Assembly: GCA_947448495.1 (NCBI GenBank)
Contig: CANFNX010000014.1
Coordinates: forward strand, 1 to 33,430
DNA from: Bacteriovoracaceae bacterium
GTDB taxonomy: Bacteria; Bdellovibrionota; Bacteriovoracia; Bacteriovoracales; Bacteriovoracaceae
DNA: 33,430 nt
Reading direction: 5' to 3'
The position numbers were made by a program, and so were the translations under genes. The notes below the pieces were generated by a model. The model was not told the DNA's origin, made no database searches, and was given only the letters and a program-made list of their open reading frames with translations. Below are positions 15,925-23,519 of this stretch, piece after piece (within the stretch, counting starts at the first letter, position 1; each line of letters begins with the position of its first letter).

Positions 15925-16640
15925 TCTCGAGAGAAATGAACTAAAAACTCCACATTACCGTTTTTGCCTTCAATAGGTGAGAGGAATGTTTGGTGATGAA
16001 GCCACCCATGAGATTGAGCAAAACTGATCACTTCGCTTAAAATTTCTTGGCGAATACGCTCATCCTTAACCACTCCATCCTTGGGTAGTCTTTCAACCCC
16101 AGCTTCAAATTGCGGTTTCACGAGTGCCATTAAGTGAGCCTTTGGCCTCAAAAGGTTTTTAACTTGTTCTAAAACTTTGGTGATGGAAATAAAGGAGAGA
16201 TCCATCACGGCCCCATCGGCCAACTCTGGCAGTTGACTGAGCTCTCTAATGTTCACCCCTTCCATGTTGATGACTCGTGGATCTTGTCGAAGTTTTAAGG
16301 CAAGCTGATCATGTCCTACATCAATGGCGTAAACTTTTTTCGCTCCATTTTGTAGCAAGACTTCAGTAAAACCTCCGGTGCTGGCCCCCACATCAAGAAA
16401 GACAAGATCTTTCACAGCAAGCTTAAATTCATTGATGGCCTTTTCTAACTTAAAGGCGCCGCGGCCAACAAAAAGAGGGACTTGAATCTCAATTTTGTCA
16501 TTAGCACTGATGAGCTCAGAAGCTTTTTTCAAAACGAGTCCGTTCACGAGCACGTCACCTTTCTCAATCAAGCTTTTGGCCTGAGAACGGGAGGAAACAA
16601 GCTTTAAGTCTGCAAGAATTTTATCGGCGCGCTCTTTCAC
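15921..16640 (-). CDS. tlyA: TlyA-family rRNA 2'-O-methyltransferase (S4 plus FtsJ-like domain)
   Basis: This 239-residue protein has an N-terminal S4 RNA-binding domain (residues 1-55) and a Rossmann methyltransferase domain. The SAM motif I LDVGASTGGF is at 82-91, with MDLSFIS and LVKPQFEAG further on, giving the K-D-K-type catalytic set of FtsJ-like 2'-O-methylases (K64, the Asp of MDLSFIS, the Lys of VKPQF). TlyA methylates cytidines in 16S and/or 23S rRNA and influences capreomycin sensitivity in mycobacteria; some family members are described as hemolysins. Its start overlaps the dapF stop by 4 bases (ATGA), so the two are co-translated. The 3' end overlaps the outer-membrane protein gene by TTAA. 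Confidence 0.93.
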   Translation of the reverse strand: MKERADKILADLKLVSSRSQAKSLIEKGDVLVNGLVLKKASELISANDKIEIQVPLFVGRGAFKLEKAINEFKLAVKDLVFLDVGASTGGFTEVLLQNGAKKVYAIDVGHDQLALKLRQDPRVINMEGVNIRELSQLPELADGAVMDLSFISITKVLEQVKNLLRPKAHLMALVKPQFEAGVERLPKDGVVKDERIRQEILSEVISFAQSHGWLHHQTFLSPIEGKNGNVEFLVHFSRD

Positions 16641-17416
16641 AATTCTACTTCACCTTCAAAACAACGAACCACTTCACCGGAATAAAAAACTTTTTCGCCT
16701 AGGGATACCACATGATCTCCCCCCTTGGTGTGAAGCTTTAGATCTGCTGACCAACCCAACCAATAAGAAAGTGCGAGCGCGGTTGCCGTGAGGCCCGTGC
16801 CGCAAGAATAAGTTTCATCCTCTACTCCACGCTCATAAGTACGAGCATAGGCCGATTTTGAATGTTCGTTTTTGATTTCAACAAATGTTACATTCGTACC
16901 CTTGGGAAAGAGCGGGTGGAAGCGATAGAAAGATCCTTCTTTTTTGACATCGATGGATTTCACATCCTGAACTAAAAATACCAAATGAGGAACACCTGTA
17001 TTGATATAAAAAGACTTTGGATAAGTTTTAAATTCAGAAAGATCAAAAAGATTCTTCTCCTTGATCTCTGACATTTCGAGAGCAAAACTCTGTCCTTTCC
17101 TAAAAACTGGATAGACGGCATGCATGGTCTCAATCAGGTAAGAATCTTTTTTATCAGTGCGAGTATAATCAAAGTAAGTCGCCAGGCACCTGAGTCCGTT
17201 CCCGCACATTTCAGCTTCAGATCCATCGGCATTGAAGATCCGCATCCGAGCATCGGCCTTGGTGGAAGTCCCAAGGATCATCACACCATCGGCCCCAATA
17301 CCAAAATGGCGATGGCATAGGCGAACAATCAACTCAGGATTAAGGGTCAGGCCCTCCCTAAAAATGATGAAGTCATTGCCATTTCCCGAATATTTCACAA
17401 AAGAAACCTTACTCAT
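16637..17416 (-). CDS. dapF: Diaminopimelate epimerase
   Basis: This 259-residue protein converts L,L- to meso-diaminopimelate for lysine and peptidoglycan synthesis. Both catalytic cysteines are present in their motifs: C71 in EMCGNGLRC and C205 in YSCGTGLT. The N-terminal SGNGNDFI is also typical. The start at 17416 has no ribosome binding site. A near-perfect promoter puts its -10 box only 6 bases upstream, so the mRNA probably begins at the ATG. The gene is coupled to tlyA by an ATGA overlap. DapF fits the meso-DAP substrates of the L,D-transpeptidase and PBP4-type enzymes encoded 3-6 kb away. Confidence 0.97.
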   Translation of the reverse strand: MSKVSFVKYSGNGNDFIIFREGLTLNPELIVRLCHRHFGIGADGVMILGTSTKADARMRIFNADGSEAEMCGNGLRCLATYFDYTRTDKKDSYLIETMHAVYPVFRKGQSFALEMSEIKEKNLFDLSEFKTYPKSFYINTGVPHLVFLVQDVKSIDVKKEGSFYRFHPLFPKGTNVTFVEIKNEHSKSAYARTYERGVEDETYSCGTGLTATALALSYWLGWSADLKLHTKGGDHVVSLGEKVFYSGEVVRCFEGEVEL

Positions 17417-17422
17417 AGGAGC

Positions 17423-17451
17423 AGTATAGGCCAGGAAAGAGGACGCGTCAA
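17423..17451 (-). promoter_or_regulatory. Strong sigma-70 promoter of dapF-tlyA, leaderless geometry
   Basis: On the minus strand TTGACG (17451-17446), 17 bases, then TATACT (17428-17423). Six bases separate the -10 box from the dapF ATG at 17416, placing the transcription start at the A of the start codon. Confidence 0.75.
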
Positions 17452-17472
17452 AAAGATTGCCTTGAGTCTTTC

Positions 17473-17501
17473 TTGGCAGAAAATCTCACTTCAAGTACAT
17501 T
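17473..17501 (+). promoter_or_regulatory. Candidate promoter of the tRNA gene
   Basis: TTGGCA (17473-17478), 17 bases and TACATT (17496-17501). The tRNA 5' end is 15 bases further on, which is reasonable for a short 5' leader removed by RNase P. Confidence 0.5.
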
Positions 17502-17515
17502 AAATATTCCTTTAA

Positions 17516-17592
17516 GGGACTATAGCTCAATTGGTTAGAGCTCCCGGCTCATAACCGGGTGGTTACAGGTTCAAGTCCTGTTAGTCCCACCA
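17516..17592 (+). tRNA. tRNA with CAT anticodon (elongator Met, or Ile2 after lysidine modification)
   Basis: A complete 77-nt cloverleaf. The acceptor stem GGGACTA pairs with TAGTCCC, the anticodon stem CCCGG/CCGGG carries loop CTCATAA (anticodon 17550-17552), the T stem is ACAGG/CCTGT with TTCAAGT, and CCA is encoded at 17590-17592. Position 1-72 is a G-C pair, so this is not the initiator tRNA. Sequence alone does not let me separate elongator Met from the AUA-reading Ile2 type, because both use CAT. Confidence 0.97.
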
Positions 17593-17701
17593 CTTTCCAT
17601 TAATGTTCCTACCTATGACCTTAGTCAGGGCGAAATGGACGTTCATCTTCTATTATCAGTTCAGTGTCGGTCCTAATCGCTTCACATTTCATAAGGTTTC
17701 G

Positions 17702-18799
17702 ATGAAAAAATTTGCTGATCAAATCCTACATGATCAACGTGAAAAAATTTTAGATCGATGGCAAAAAAGGGCCTACCAAGAAGTAGCAGCTTCCCTTCAT
17801 CAAACCTCACTCGCTCTTAAAAACTCGATGCTAGATTTCCTCATCCAAATTGAAGGCGAACTTAAAAATATCCGAGATATAAAACCTGATTCAGCAGCTT
17901 CTCCTGAATTTGGTCTCGGTCATGGCGTCATCCGGGCCAGTACCGTGAATTATTCCATAGACCAGGTGATCTATGAGTACCATATTTTGCGAGAAGTCCT
18001 TTTTACCATTTTGGAAGAAGAAAAAGCGCTCTCAGTCCAAGAGCGTAATCTCATCCTCAGTATGATCGAACAGGCCGCCAATCACTCTGCCACGAGCTTT
18101 TCAGATACACTCAGACAAATTCGGGAAGGGTTTATCTCTGCACTCACTCATGATTTAAGAACTCCTGTCACCTCATCTATGATGAGTGCCGAGATGATTA
18201 TTCGAAAATCTGAAGATAAAGACTATTGCATTAAAGCCTCTAACACCATTATCAAAAACATGATTCGTTTGGATAAAATGATTAATGAACTTCTCGATGC
18301 CAGTCGTCTTGGTGCCGGAGAAAAATTAGAACTTAAATTTTCCATGATTGATCTCAACCATATCATTAGTCAGATCATTACAAGTTCTCAGCTTCAATTT
18401 GGAACTCGCTTTGTTTTTCACTCATCAGGACCGGTCAGCGGTGTTTGGAGTGAAGAGGGTTTGAAAAGAGTGGTAGAAAATATCCTAAGCAATGCTATCA
18501 AATATAGCTTTCCCAAAACCCCAATTGTCATCACTCTTACGCAAGATGAAACTTTCGCGTGGATAAAAATTCAAAACCAGGGCGAGCCCATCACTCCAGA
18601 AAATCAAAAAATTATTTTTCAGCAGTACAGGCGAATTCCCAATACACAAAACCAAAGGGGATGGGGCCTTGGACTTTTAGTCGTTAAAGGGATTGTAGAG
18701 GCCCATGAGGGGAACATTTTTTTAGAAAGTAGTCAGGAACAAGGCACTATCTTTACAGTCAAGATTCCCTTTAAAAGAAGGCCATTGTTGAATATTTGA
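17702..18799 (+). CDS. Orphan sensor histidine kinase with RsbRD-like N-terminal domain
   Basis: The 365-residue product has no membrane segment. Residues 8-140 form an all-helical domain resembling the RsbRD N-terminal sensor (ILDRWQKR at the start, YEYHILREVL near 90). The HisKA helix pair follows, with phosphoacceptor H150 in LTHDLRTPVTSS. The ATPase domain has an N box around 257-267 (VVENILSNAIKYS), a variant G1 box where QNQGEPI replaces DxGxG as in some phytochrome-type kinases, and G2 RGWGLGL at 319-325. No response regulator is adjacent. An ATG at 17603 right behind the tRNA would add 33 residues, but that ATG has no ribosome binding site; the ATG at 17702 has AAGGT a few bases upstream. 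It ends 3 bases from the opposing DUF421 gene. Confidence 0.9.
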   Translation: MKKFADQILHDQREKILDRWQKRAYQEVAASLHQTSLALKNSMLDFLIQIEGELKNIRDIKPDSAASPEFGLGHGVIRASTVNYSIDQVIYEYHILREVLFTILEEEKALSVQERNLILSMIEQAANHSATSFSDTLRQIREGFISALTHDLRTPVTSSMMSAEMIIRKSEDKDYCIKASNTIIKNMIRLDKMINELLDASRLGAGEKLELKFSMIDLNHIISQIITSSQLQFGTRFVFHSSGPVSGVWSEEGLKRVVENILSNAIKYSFPKTPIVITLTQDETFAWIKIQNQGEPITPENQKIIFQQYRRIPNTQNQRGWGLGLLVVKGIVEAHEGNIFLESSQEQGTIFTVKIPFKRRPLLNI

Positions 18800-18802
18800 G
18801 TC

Positions 18803-19300
18803 TTATTCGGTTTTGGAGACAGGAGCTGGGTGATGACCGGTGATACTGAGAGATCCATCCGCTTCGAGGATCGCGACTTCCACATCTGCCAGATGGTGGA
18901 ATCCTTGTTTGCGCAAAAGAATTCTCAGTTCACTTTCACTGATAAATTCTTTGCTTATATTTTCTGAGATAATTTTTCCCTTATGGACTAAAAGTCGCGG
19001 AGTTCCCTCGAAAATATTTCTAACCAAGCGACTCTTAAAAGTAAGGAAAGTCATGAGGGCACTTGTTCCGATGAGGACAGCAGCAAGAAAAAGACCGGCC
19101 GTAAGAGAATTGTCTCCCCCATTCATAGCATTTTGTACGGCATTACTAATTAAAAGAAGGGCCACAAACTCAGTCGCTTCCATCTGCCCCATTTGTCTTT
19201 TTCCAGCAATTCGAAGAAGCAAAAGAACGCAGAGATAGACCACCACGGCCCGTATGAATAAATTCCATAATGGAATATCAGTGAAAAAAAGTTTGTCCAT
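18803..19300 (-). CDS. DUF421/YetF-type membrane protein
   Basis: This 165-residue protein has the YetF layout: three membrane helices (about 13-32, 45-60 and 67-86), with the conserved LLLRIAGKRQMGQMEATEFVALLLISNAVQNAM segment spanning helices 1-2. A cytoplasmic domain follows with GTPRLLVHKGKI and the ELRILLRKQG motif, ending near LEADGSLSI. YetF/YcaP proteins have no settled function; their C-terminal domain is shared with germination-linked proteins in Bacillus. It begins 11 bases after the upstream secreted-protein gene, so the two may be an operon reading from the sigma-54-type site at 19756. Confidence 0.9.
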   Translation of the reverse strand: MDKLFFTDIPLWNLFIRAVVVYLCVLLLLRIAGKRQMGQMEATEFVALLLISNAVQNAMNGGDNSLTAGLFLAAVLIGTSALMTFLTFKSRLVRNIFEGTPRLLVHKGKIISENISKEFISESELRILLRKQGFHHLADVEVAILEADGSLSITGHHPAPVSKTE

Positions 19301-19311
19301 AAGTCAGCAAC

Positions 19312-19731
19312 TCACTTCAGTCTGATGAATTCTTTCACTCGACCAAGGCTGCCGAAATCTTTTCCAGATTCTTTATTGAGGAGATGACCACTGTAGATCT
19401 TCACTTCTATACCGCAGTCATCGTCTTGAATCGCCTTAGCAAGAGTCATTTTTGACCCTTCAGCGACAATGGATTTAGCTTTGATTTTGATCTCTAATTT
19501 TGAATCAGTATCCGATAGATTTTTTGGGAGTAAAGCTTTTACTTCAACTTTGTCTTCTTCAATTCCTAGGTCCTCAAGTTTTGAAATAATCAAACTTCTA
19601 GATCTCTCGACTAGTGAATTTAGTTTTTCTTTCCCATCGGCCGATTTGAGAAAATCGTTTACATCACAACTGACTGAAGCTGTGGCCCCAAAACTGATGA
19701 TCGAAATAAAGAGAAACAGAAACGATTTCAT
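19312..19731 (-). CDS. Small secreted protein with a sigma-54-type promoter
   Basis: I do not recognise a family. The 139-residue product starts MKSFLFLFISIISFGATA, a signal peptide, and the mature protein has two cysteines (near the start, SCDVN, and in DDCGIEV) that may pair. The body is Lys/Glu/Leu/Ser-rich and ends EFIRLK. An open frame continues to a TTG at 19749, but AAGGAG lies a few bases before the ATG at 19731, which opens the signal peptide. A -24/-12 promoter sits at 19756-19771, about 15 bases upstream of the mRNA's expected leader. The DUF421 gene follows after 11 bases. Confidence 0.75.
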   Translation of the reverse strand: MKSFLFLFISIISFGATASVSCDVNDFLKSADGKEKLNSLVERSRSLIISKLEDLGIEEDKVEVKALLPKNLSDTDSKLEIKIKAKSIVAEGSKMTLAKAIQDDDCGIEVKIYSGHLLNKESGKDFGSLGRVKEFIRLK

Positions 19732-19755
19732 AGAACTCCTTCTCACCAAGATCTA

Positions 19756-19771
19756 AGCAAACCCTTTGCCA
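19756..19771 (-). promoter_or_regulatory. Sigma-54 (-24/-12) promoter
   Basis: The minus-strand site TGGCAAAGGGTTTGCT has GG at 19770-19769, exactly 10 bases, and GC at 19758-19757. It fits TGGC-N7-TTGC-W. The predicted start near 19746 leaves about 15 bases containing AAGGAG before the ATG at 19731. Confidence 0.7.
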
Positions 19772-19831
19772 AAAAGACTCTCTCTAAACCACTGAAATAC
19801 CATTCTATTCTGTCGATTTTCCAACAGCTTG

Positions 19832-19852
19832 TCTGGCCTTTTGACGGCCAGA
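19832..19852 (-). terminator. Hairpin just after the FecR-domain gene
   Basis: TCTGGCC (19832-19838) pairs with GGCCAGA (19846-19852) around a 7-base loop, immediately beyond the stop codon of the minus-strand gene at 19856. There is no T-run on the minus strand, so it is a weak terminator or a binding palindrome. It also lies about 60 bases upstream of the sigma-54-type site at 19756-19771. Confidence 0.4.
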
Positions 19853-19855
19853 TGT

Positions 19856-20608
19856 TTAACGACGACTATTCCTTCCTGAACGTCTTTCCCCTCTTCGCTC
19901 GAGAATACGCTCTGCTCGCCCCTGAGTTTGTCTCAGAGGGGCTCCCTGTCTAAGTTCCCGGCGCAAGCGTCGGCGCTCCAAGCGGCGGGCCTTGATCTCC
20001 TCTCTTCTGGCAAAACCTGGATGGTTCTGGAATTTTAAGCGGAACTGGCGGCGAGAAAACTGATGGGCCCGACGATTAAAACGAAACCCCTCATTGGCCT
20101 TAACGATCTCAGGGACAAAGGTTTGGACATAGGGAGAACTTACCTCAACCTCACCTTCAACCACATCCAAATCCACATCTGCTTCCGTTTCTGAGACTTC
20201 AAACTCGGTCCCGCGCACACCAATGACAACATCTCTGGCCGAGATTTTTTGATCGACTTTAAGATCCTTGTCTTTGTTAATTTGCATCCGGATCATCCCA
20301 GTCACAAAATCTATCACAGCGGTATTTTCCTCTACACCATTCTCCTCTTTGGACTGATTCAAAACTAACTTGACTCGAGAGTTCTTGGCCAAGCTCATTT
20401 GGGAAGCGGGAAAAATCTCAGTTAAAACAACTGAACCTTGAGAGAAAAGCTCATCTCCTTCATCGAGACTCATATCTGGAGTTAAAATAATTTTTTTCTC
20501 TGCCCGTATGAGGTAAGCATCCTGAGCACCTATTAATTTAGTGACCTTGCCGATCTCTGCGTGAGCCAAAGAGCAAGCAAACAAGAAAGCCAACCAAAGT
20601 CCACGCAT
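19856..20608 (-). CDS. Exported FecR-domain protein with an arginine-rich tail
   Basis: The 250-residue product has a signal peptide (MRGLWLAFLFACSLAHA), then a FecR-type beta-sheet domain (about residues 20-165). Its key segment is VVIGVRGTEFEVSETEADVDLDVVEGEVEV at 127-156, the signature of FecR domains that sense periplasmic or surface signals and of secreted FecR-repeat proteins. No FecI sigma factor or TonB receptor is adjacent, so it is probably not a classical anti-sigma. Residues 175-250 are extraordinarily basic, with about one Arg in three (REEIKARRLERRRLRRELRQ), and GC-rich; such a tail could bind LPS, peptidoglycan teichoic-like polymers or nucleic acid. Within this tail, DNA at 19919-19941 is a near-palindrome. 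Confidence 0.82.
   Translation of the reverse strand: MRGLWLAFLFACSLAHAEIGKVTKLIGAQDAYLIRAEKKIILTPDMSLDEGDELFSQGSVVLTEIFPASQMSLAKNSRVKLVLNQSKEENGVEENTAVIDFVTGMIRMQINKDKDLKVDQKISARDVVIGVRGTEFEVSETEADVDLDVVEGEVEVSSPYVQTFVPEIVKANEGFRFNRRAHQFSRRQFRLKFQNHPGFARREEIKARRLERRRLRRELRQGAPLRQTQGRAERILERRGERRSGRNSRR
19919..19941 (-). repeat. Near-palindrome inside the arginine-rich coding tail
   Basis: CCCCTGAG (19919-19926) pairs with CTCA-ga-GGGG (19932-19941) around a 5-base loop with a 2-base bulge. It encodes the APLRQTQGRAER part of the FecR-protein tail. Similar protein-coded palindromic repeats occur in other bacterial genomes, but I cannot confirm a family here. Confidence 0.45.
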
Positions 20609-20694
20609 GGTGATTCCTAGAAAAAGAAGATAAAATTATTTTGACTCTAGATTTTGAGTAAGACAACTAAATCTATAGGGAGAAAGGAAGCCTT

Positions 20695-21948
20695 TTAGTC
20701 AGCGGCTTCTAGAAAATCAGTTCCATCCCATGGGAAAATCGAAATCTTGGTATAATCCATAGGAGTCGGTTCACCTAAATGGAAAAACATACGGGCAACA
20801 AATTGGTCTTGAAAAGTCCTAGCAGATCCAACGCTCGTCGTCTGGTTTAAGACTCCAAAAGGTATTTTCCCATCAATGAGCAATACTCCGGCCAGGGTAG
20901 AAGCGTGCATAAGAGTTCCAGTTTTAGAAATAACTGCCTGATGAGTTTCGGGTTGGTTCATAAACCGCGTCCTAAATGAACCCAGGTCTTTACCACCGTT
21001 AACAGCAACAACATCACTTAACTCAAGATTATGGGCCTTCAAACTTTTCATTAAGAGCTCAATGACTTTGGTGACCATCCGGCAGGAAGCGAGATTATCC
21101 AAACGATTGCTCGCCGTTTTTATCGGAAGTCCGGATCCCGTGTGGATTTGGTACGAACTTTTTTCAATACCGGCCTCGGCCATCACCTGATCAAAACTTT
21201 TTATTTGGGCAGCTTCATTATAAACATTTTGGGCAACATAGTTTTTGGACATGACATTCATCGCTTTTAACAGGTCATGAAAAGGTCTCGATTTATGAAT
21301 AAACACAGTCGCATTCAATTGAGATAAAGGATTCACTTCACTTATTCCAACTGTTGTCGCTGTCAAGCTTGGGATTTGGCGTGGATTGAGTTCTATGCCC
21401 TCTTCTTTAGCAAAGTTTACCGCGGTCAACCATTTCTCCTTAATCAGCGCCTGGGCCTTGCCAGAAAAATAGGTTTTTAGTCGGTCCTGAGTAATCACGG
21501 GAGTCACATTTAGATGTGCTTCCAATGCCACATCATAAAAATGAAATTGCGAATCGAAAGTGATCGACTTGAAAGTTTTGTAGCCAAGATCATTCAATGC
21601 CTGCATCAATAATAATAATTTCTCTTCTTCAAAATAGGGATCTCTGGCCCCCGCGATATGCAGACGATCACCTAGAATAAAGATTTTCGTGTCAAAAGTT
21701 TTATTGAGATCCAAAGTTTGTGAGGCAAAATAGGTAGAGAGAAGTTTCGTGACAGAAGCTATTCGCTGAAGCTTATCCACTTGATAGCCATGAATGCCAG
21801 ATTGATCTTGGTAACAATAGGCCTGTTCGGCCAGGGGACTTAGACCACTCTTGGGAATCATACTTTTAAAGTCACTCAGAAGACCAGCATGGTCCTGCGC
21901 CAGAGCACCAAAAGAGATAAGAGCAAGGGCGAAAAGCATTTTCTTCAT
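20695..21948 (-). CDS. dacB: D-alanyl-D-alanine carboxypeptidase/endopeptidase, PBP4 (S13) family
   Basis: The 417-residue product has a signal peptide (MKKMLFALALISFGALAQ) and the three penicillin-binding motifs of the S13 family: S65-V-T-K68, S234-K-N236 (MSKNYVAQN) and K342-T-G344 (SKTGTLMHAS). It would cut the D-Ala-D-Ala end or the D-Ala-mDAP crosslink of peptidoglycan in the periplasm. In Bdellovibrio, secreted PBP4-type enzymes of this family round up the prey cell by de-crosslinking its wall (established for that genus; inferred here). It is shorter than E. coli PBP4 (477), so part of the accessory domains is missing. The ATG at 21948 has GAGG 5 bases upstream. The L,D-transpeptidase gene ends 58 bases upstream. 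Confidence 0.92.
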   Translation of the reverse strand: MKKMLFALALISFGALAQDHAGLLSDFKSMIPKSGLSPLAEQAYCYQDQSGIHGYQVDKLQRIASVTKLLSTYFASQTLDLNKTFDTKIFILGDRLHIAGARDPYFEEEKLLLLMQALNDLGYKTFKSITFDSQFHFYDVALEAHLNVTPVITQDRLKTYFSGKAQALIKEKWLTAVNFAKEEGIELNPRQIPSLTATTVGISEVNPLSQLNATVFIHKSRPFHDLLKAMNVMSKNYVAQNVYNEAAQIKSFDQVMAEAGIEKSSYQIHTGSGLPIKTASNRLDNLASCRMVTKVIELLMKSLKAHNLELSDVVAVNGGKDLGSFRTRFMNQPETHQAVISKTGTLMHASTLAGVLLIDGKIPFGVLNQTTSVGSARTFQDQFVARMFFHLGEPTPMDYTKISIFPWDGTDFLEAAD

Positions 21949-21975
21949 GATGTCCTCTTCAATCTCGAACAAGAA

Positions 21976-21997
21976 CAGGCTCCTTTTCGGGAGCCTG
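21976..21997 (-). terminator. Hairpin terminator after the L,D-transpeptidase gene
   Basis: CAGGCTCC (21976-21983) pairs with GGAGCCTG (21990-21997) around a 6-base loop. On the minus strand it is followed by a T-rich TTCTTGTTCG, an imperfect U-run, between the L,D-transpeptidase stop and the dacB start. Confidence 0.6.
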
Positions 21998-22006
21998 ATT
22001 CATAAA

Positions 22007-23428
22007 TTAATTATTTAAGAAATAGGTTGGAGGGAAATTTCCGTCAGTATCATCATAGGGAACCATCTGAACATCTAATTCCTTGTACTGAAGAATACGG
22101 CTCGGTTGATAATTGAATCTCATAAAAGGAAGAGCTTCATGAGATCCATCAGTCAACAGTGAAAAACCATTTGTCTTATACTTCGGAGTCCCTTGAATCG
22201 TATCAGTCGACGGGTCATACATTTTGCTCGCATATGGATGATTTTGATAATAAGACTTCATTTGATTTTGAACCAAATACGGTCTAATCACATCGTCCAT
22301 TGTTTTACCAGCTGGGATGTTCACGGCAGATGGAATACTATAATACTTCACATCCACGACTTCTTTTTTTCCATCATTATTGATATCAGCAACATCAAAA
22401 TAATTCAGAATCGTAAGTTTTACTTTTCCAAGATCTTTTTGACGTCTTGGAAGAATATTTCTCAGCTCAATAAGATCGGAGGAGTCCATGCGCTGACAAC
22501 CGTGCGATACATATCCTCTTCTTAAGTACCATACATCTAGAGGTTCAAAGTTTGTGATAGGTCCATGAAATGCAACTCCTGATGGCTCAATAAGGATAAA
22601 TGGAAGCCCACCAAATTCGTCATCCCACTTATCTGACCACCAACGGGCCTCAACAGATCCTGAAGGCATGAGTGTACGAACTTGCTCTCTTGGCTGGTCA
22701 AATGGTCCAGCAGTCGTGGCAGCAATAGGATAAACAAATGTTAAAAAGCCAACAAAGCCAGATTTAGCCGAAGATGGAGTGAATACAGAACTATAATGCT
22801 GTTGAAAAAGTTTTTGTGAATTCCCCTTTGAGATTAAACTGTCACGCAATTTATTATCTGCTTTTACCTGTTCAGGAGTGAGGGAATTGTTGTTGAAAAA
22901 ATAGCGTAATATCGCCATGCTGATCGCTTGGTGATATTCGTCAACTTTACCATTTTTGATCAATGAATTGGCATTACGTTTATTATTATAAACTTCAACA
23001 CCACGATTTTCTAAAACGTGGGAAGAGTATTGTCCTGCGATCTTTGCCCAGGCAATACTTGTATCTCTCGTCGCAAGTGATTCTAGCTTTATCAGAGGAT
23101 GCAATTCAAACTTCTGATCACCAAGAGTACTATCAATTTGCTCCCAACGACGGTAGAGATGGGCTGCGAAATCATCAATTTTTGCCTGAGTCATCCAGCC
23201 TGTTGCCCTCATGGTTAAACTCATCTTAGACGTCGTGAGTTCTAATTCCTCTCCTTCAAATTTAGGAGCTGTTCCGACATATAAATAACGACCCACATGA
23301 GCATTACTTTTCAATGGAGTATTCGTACGTTCATGGGGCATTGGCCCTAGCATTTCATTGGTATTGGCCATCGTGAGCGTGGAAAATGCCAGCATTGAAG
23401 CCAGCATCAGTTGTGAAGTTTTTTTCAT
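22007..23428 (-). CDS. L,D-transpeptidase (YkuD-type catalytic domain)
   Basis: The 473-residue product has a signal peptide (MKKTSQLMLASMLAFSTLTMA). A long N-terminal region of unknown fold (30-270, with RYLYVGTAPKFEG near the start) precedes the YkuD domain. The catalytic motif HGPI (H288) and SHGCQRM (308-314, catalytic C311) lies around 285-320; the family usually has SHGCIRM. Such enzymes make 3-3 crosslinks or anchor proteins to peptidoglycan; in Bdellovibrio many copies modify the host wall during predation. A frame extends upstream to a TTG, but a -24/-12 promoter covers that codon. The G-rich ribosome binding site (about 6 bases before the ATG at 23428, with another ATG at 23431) supports the shorter start. 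It lies between aroA and dacB on the same strand. Confidence 0.9.
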   Translation of the reverse strand: MKKTSQLMLASMLAFSTLTMANTNEMLGPMPHERTNTPLKSNAHVGRYLYVGTAPKFEGEELELTTSKMSLTMRATGWMTQAKIDDFAAHLYRRWEQIDSTLGDQKFELHPLIKLESLATRDTSIAWAKIAGQYSSHVLENRGVEVYNNKRNANSLIKNGKVDEYHQAISMAILRYFFNNNSLTPEQVKADNKLRDSLISKGNSQKLFQQHYSSVFTPSSAKSGFVGFLTFVYPIAATTAGPFDQPREQVRTLMPSGSVEARWWSDKWDDEFGGLPFILIEPSGVAFHGPITNFEPLDVWYLRRGYVSHGCQRMDSSDLIELRNILPRRQKDLGKVKLTILNYFDVADINNDGKKEVVDVKYYSIPSAVNIPAGKTMDDVIRPYLVQNQMKSYYQNHPYASKMYDPSTDTIQGTPKYKTNGFSLLTDGSHEALPFMRFNYQPSRILQYKELDVQMVPYDDTDGNFPPTYFLNN

Positions 23429-23460
23429 CATTGTCCCCCCGAAGAATTTAGAGGATATCA

Positions 23461-23476
23461 AGCAAGAATCTTGCCA
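23461..23476 (-). promoter_or_regulatory. Sigma-54 (-24/-12) promoter, also a palindrome
   Basis: The minus-strand site TGGCAAGATTCTTGCT has GG at 23475-23474, 10 bases, then GC at 23463-23462. It fits TGGC-N7-TTGC-W. The core GCAAGATTCTTGC is itself a 13-bp inverted repeat, so an operator is an alternative reading. The predicted start near 23451 leaves about 20 bases before the ATG. Confidence 0.6.
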
Positions 23477-23519
23477 GATCGATATGACTGAATATTAGGA
23501 AGTTAAAATCAGAGGGTGT

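Noticed and set aside
17516-17592. tRNA(CAT) considered as initiator tRNA
   Set aside because: Position 1-72 is a G-C pair and the anticodon stem lacks the three consecutive G-C pairs in initiator order, so it is an elongator Met or Ile2 type.
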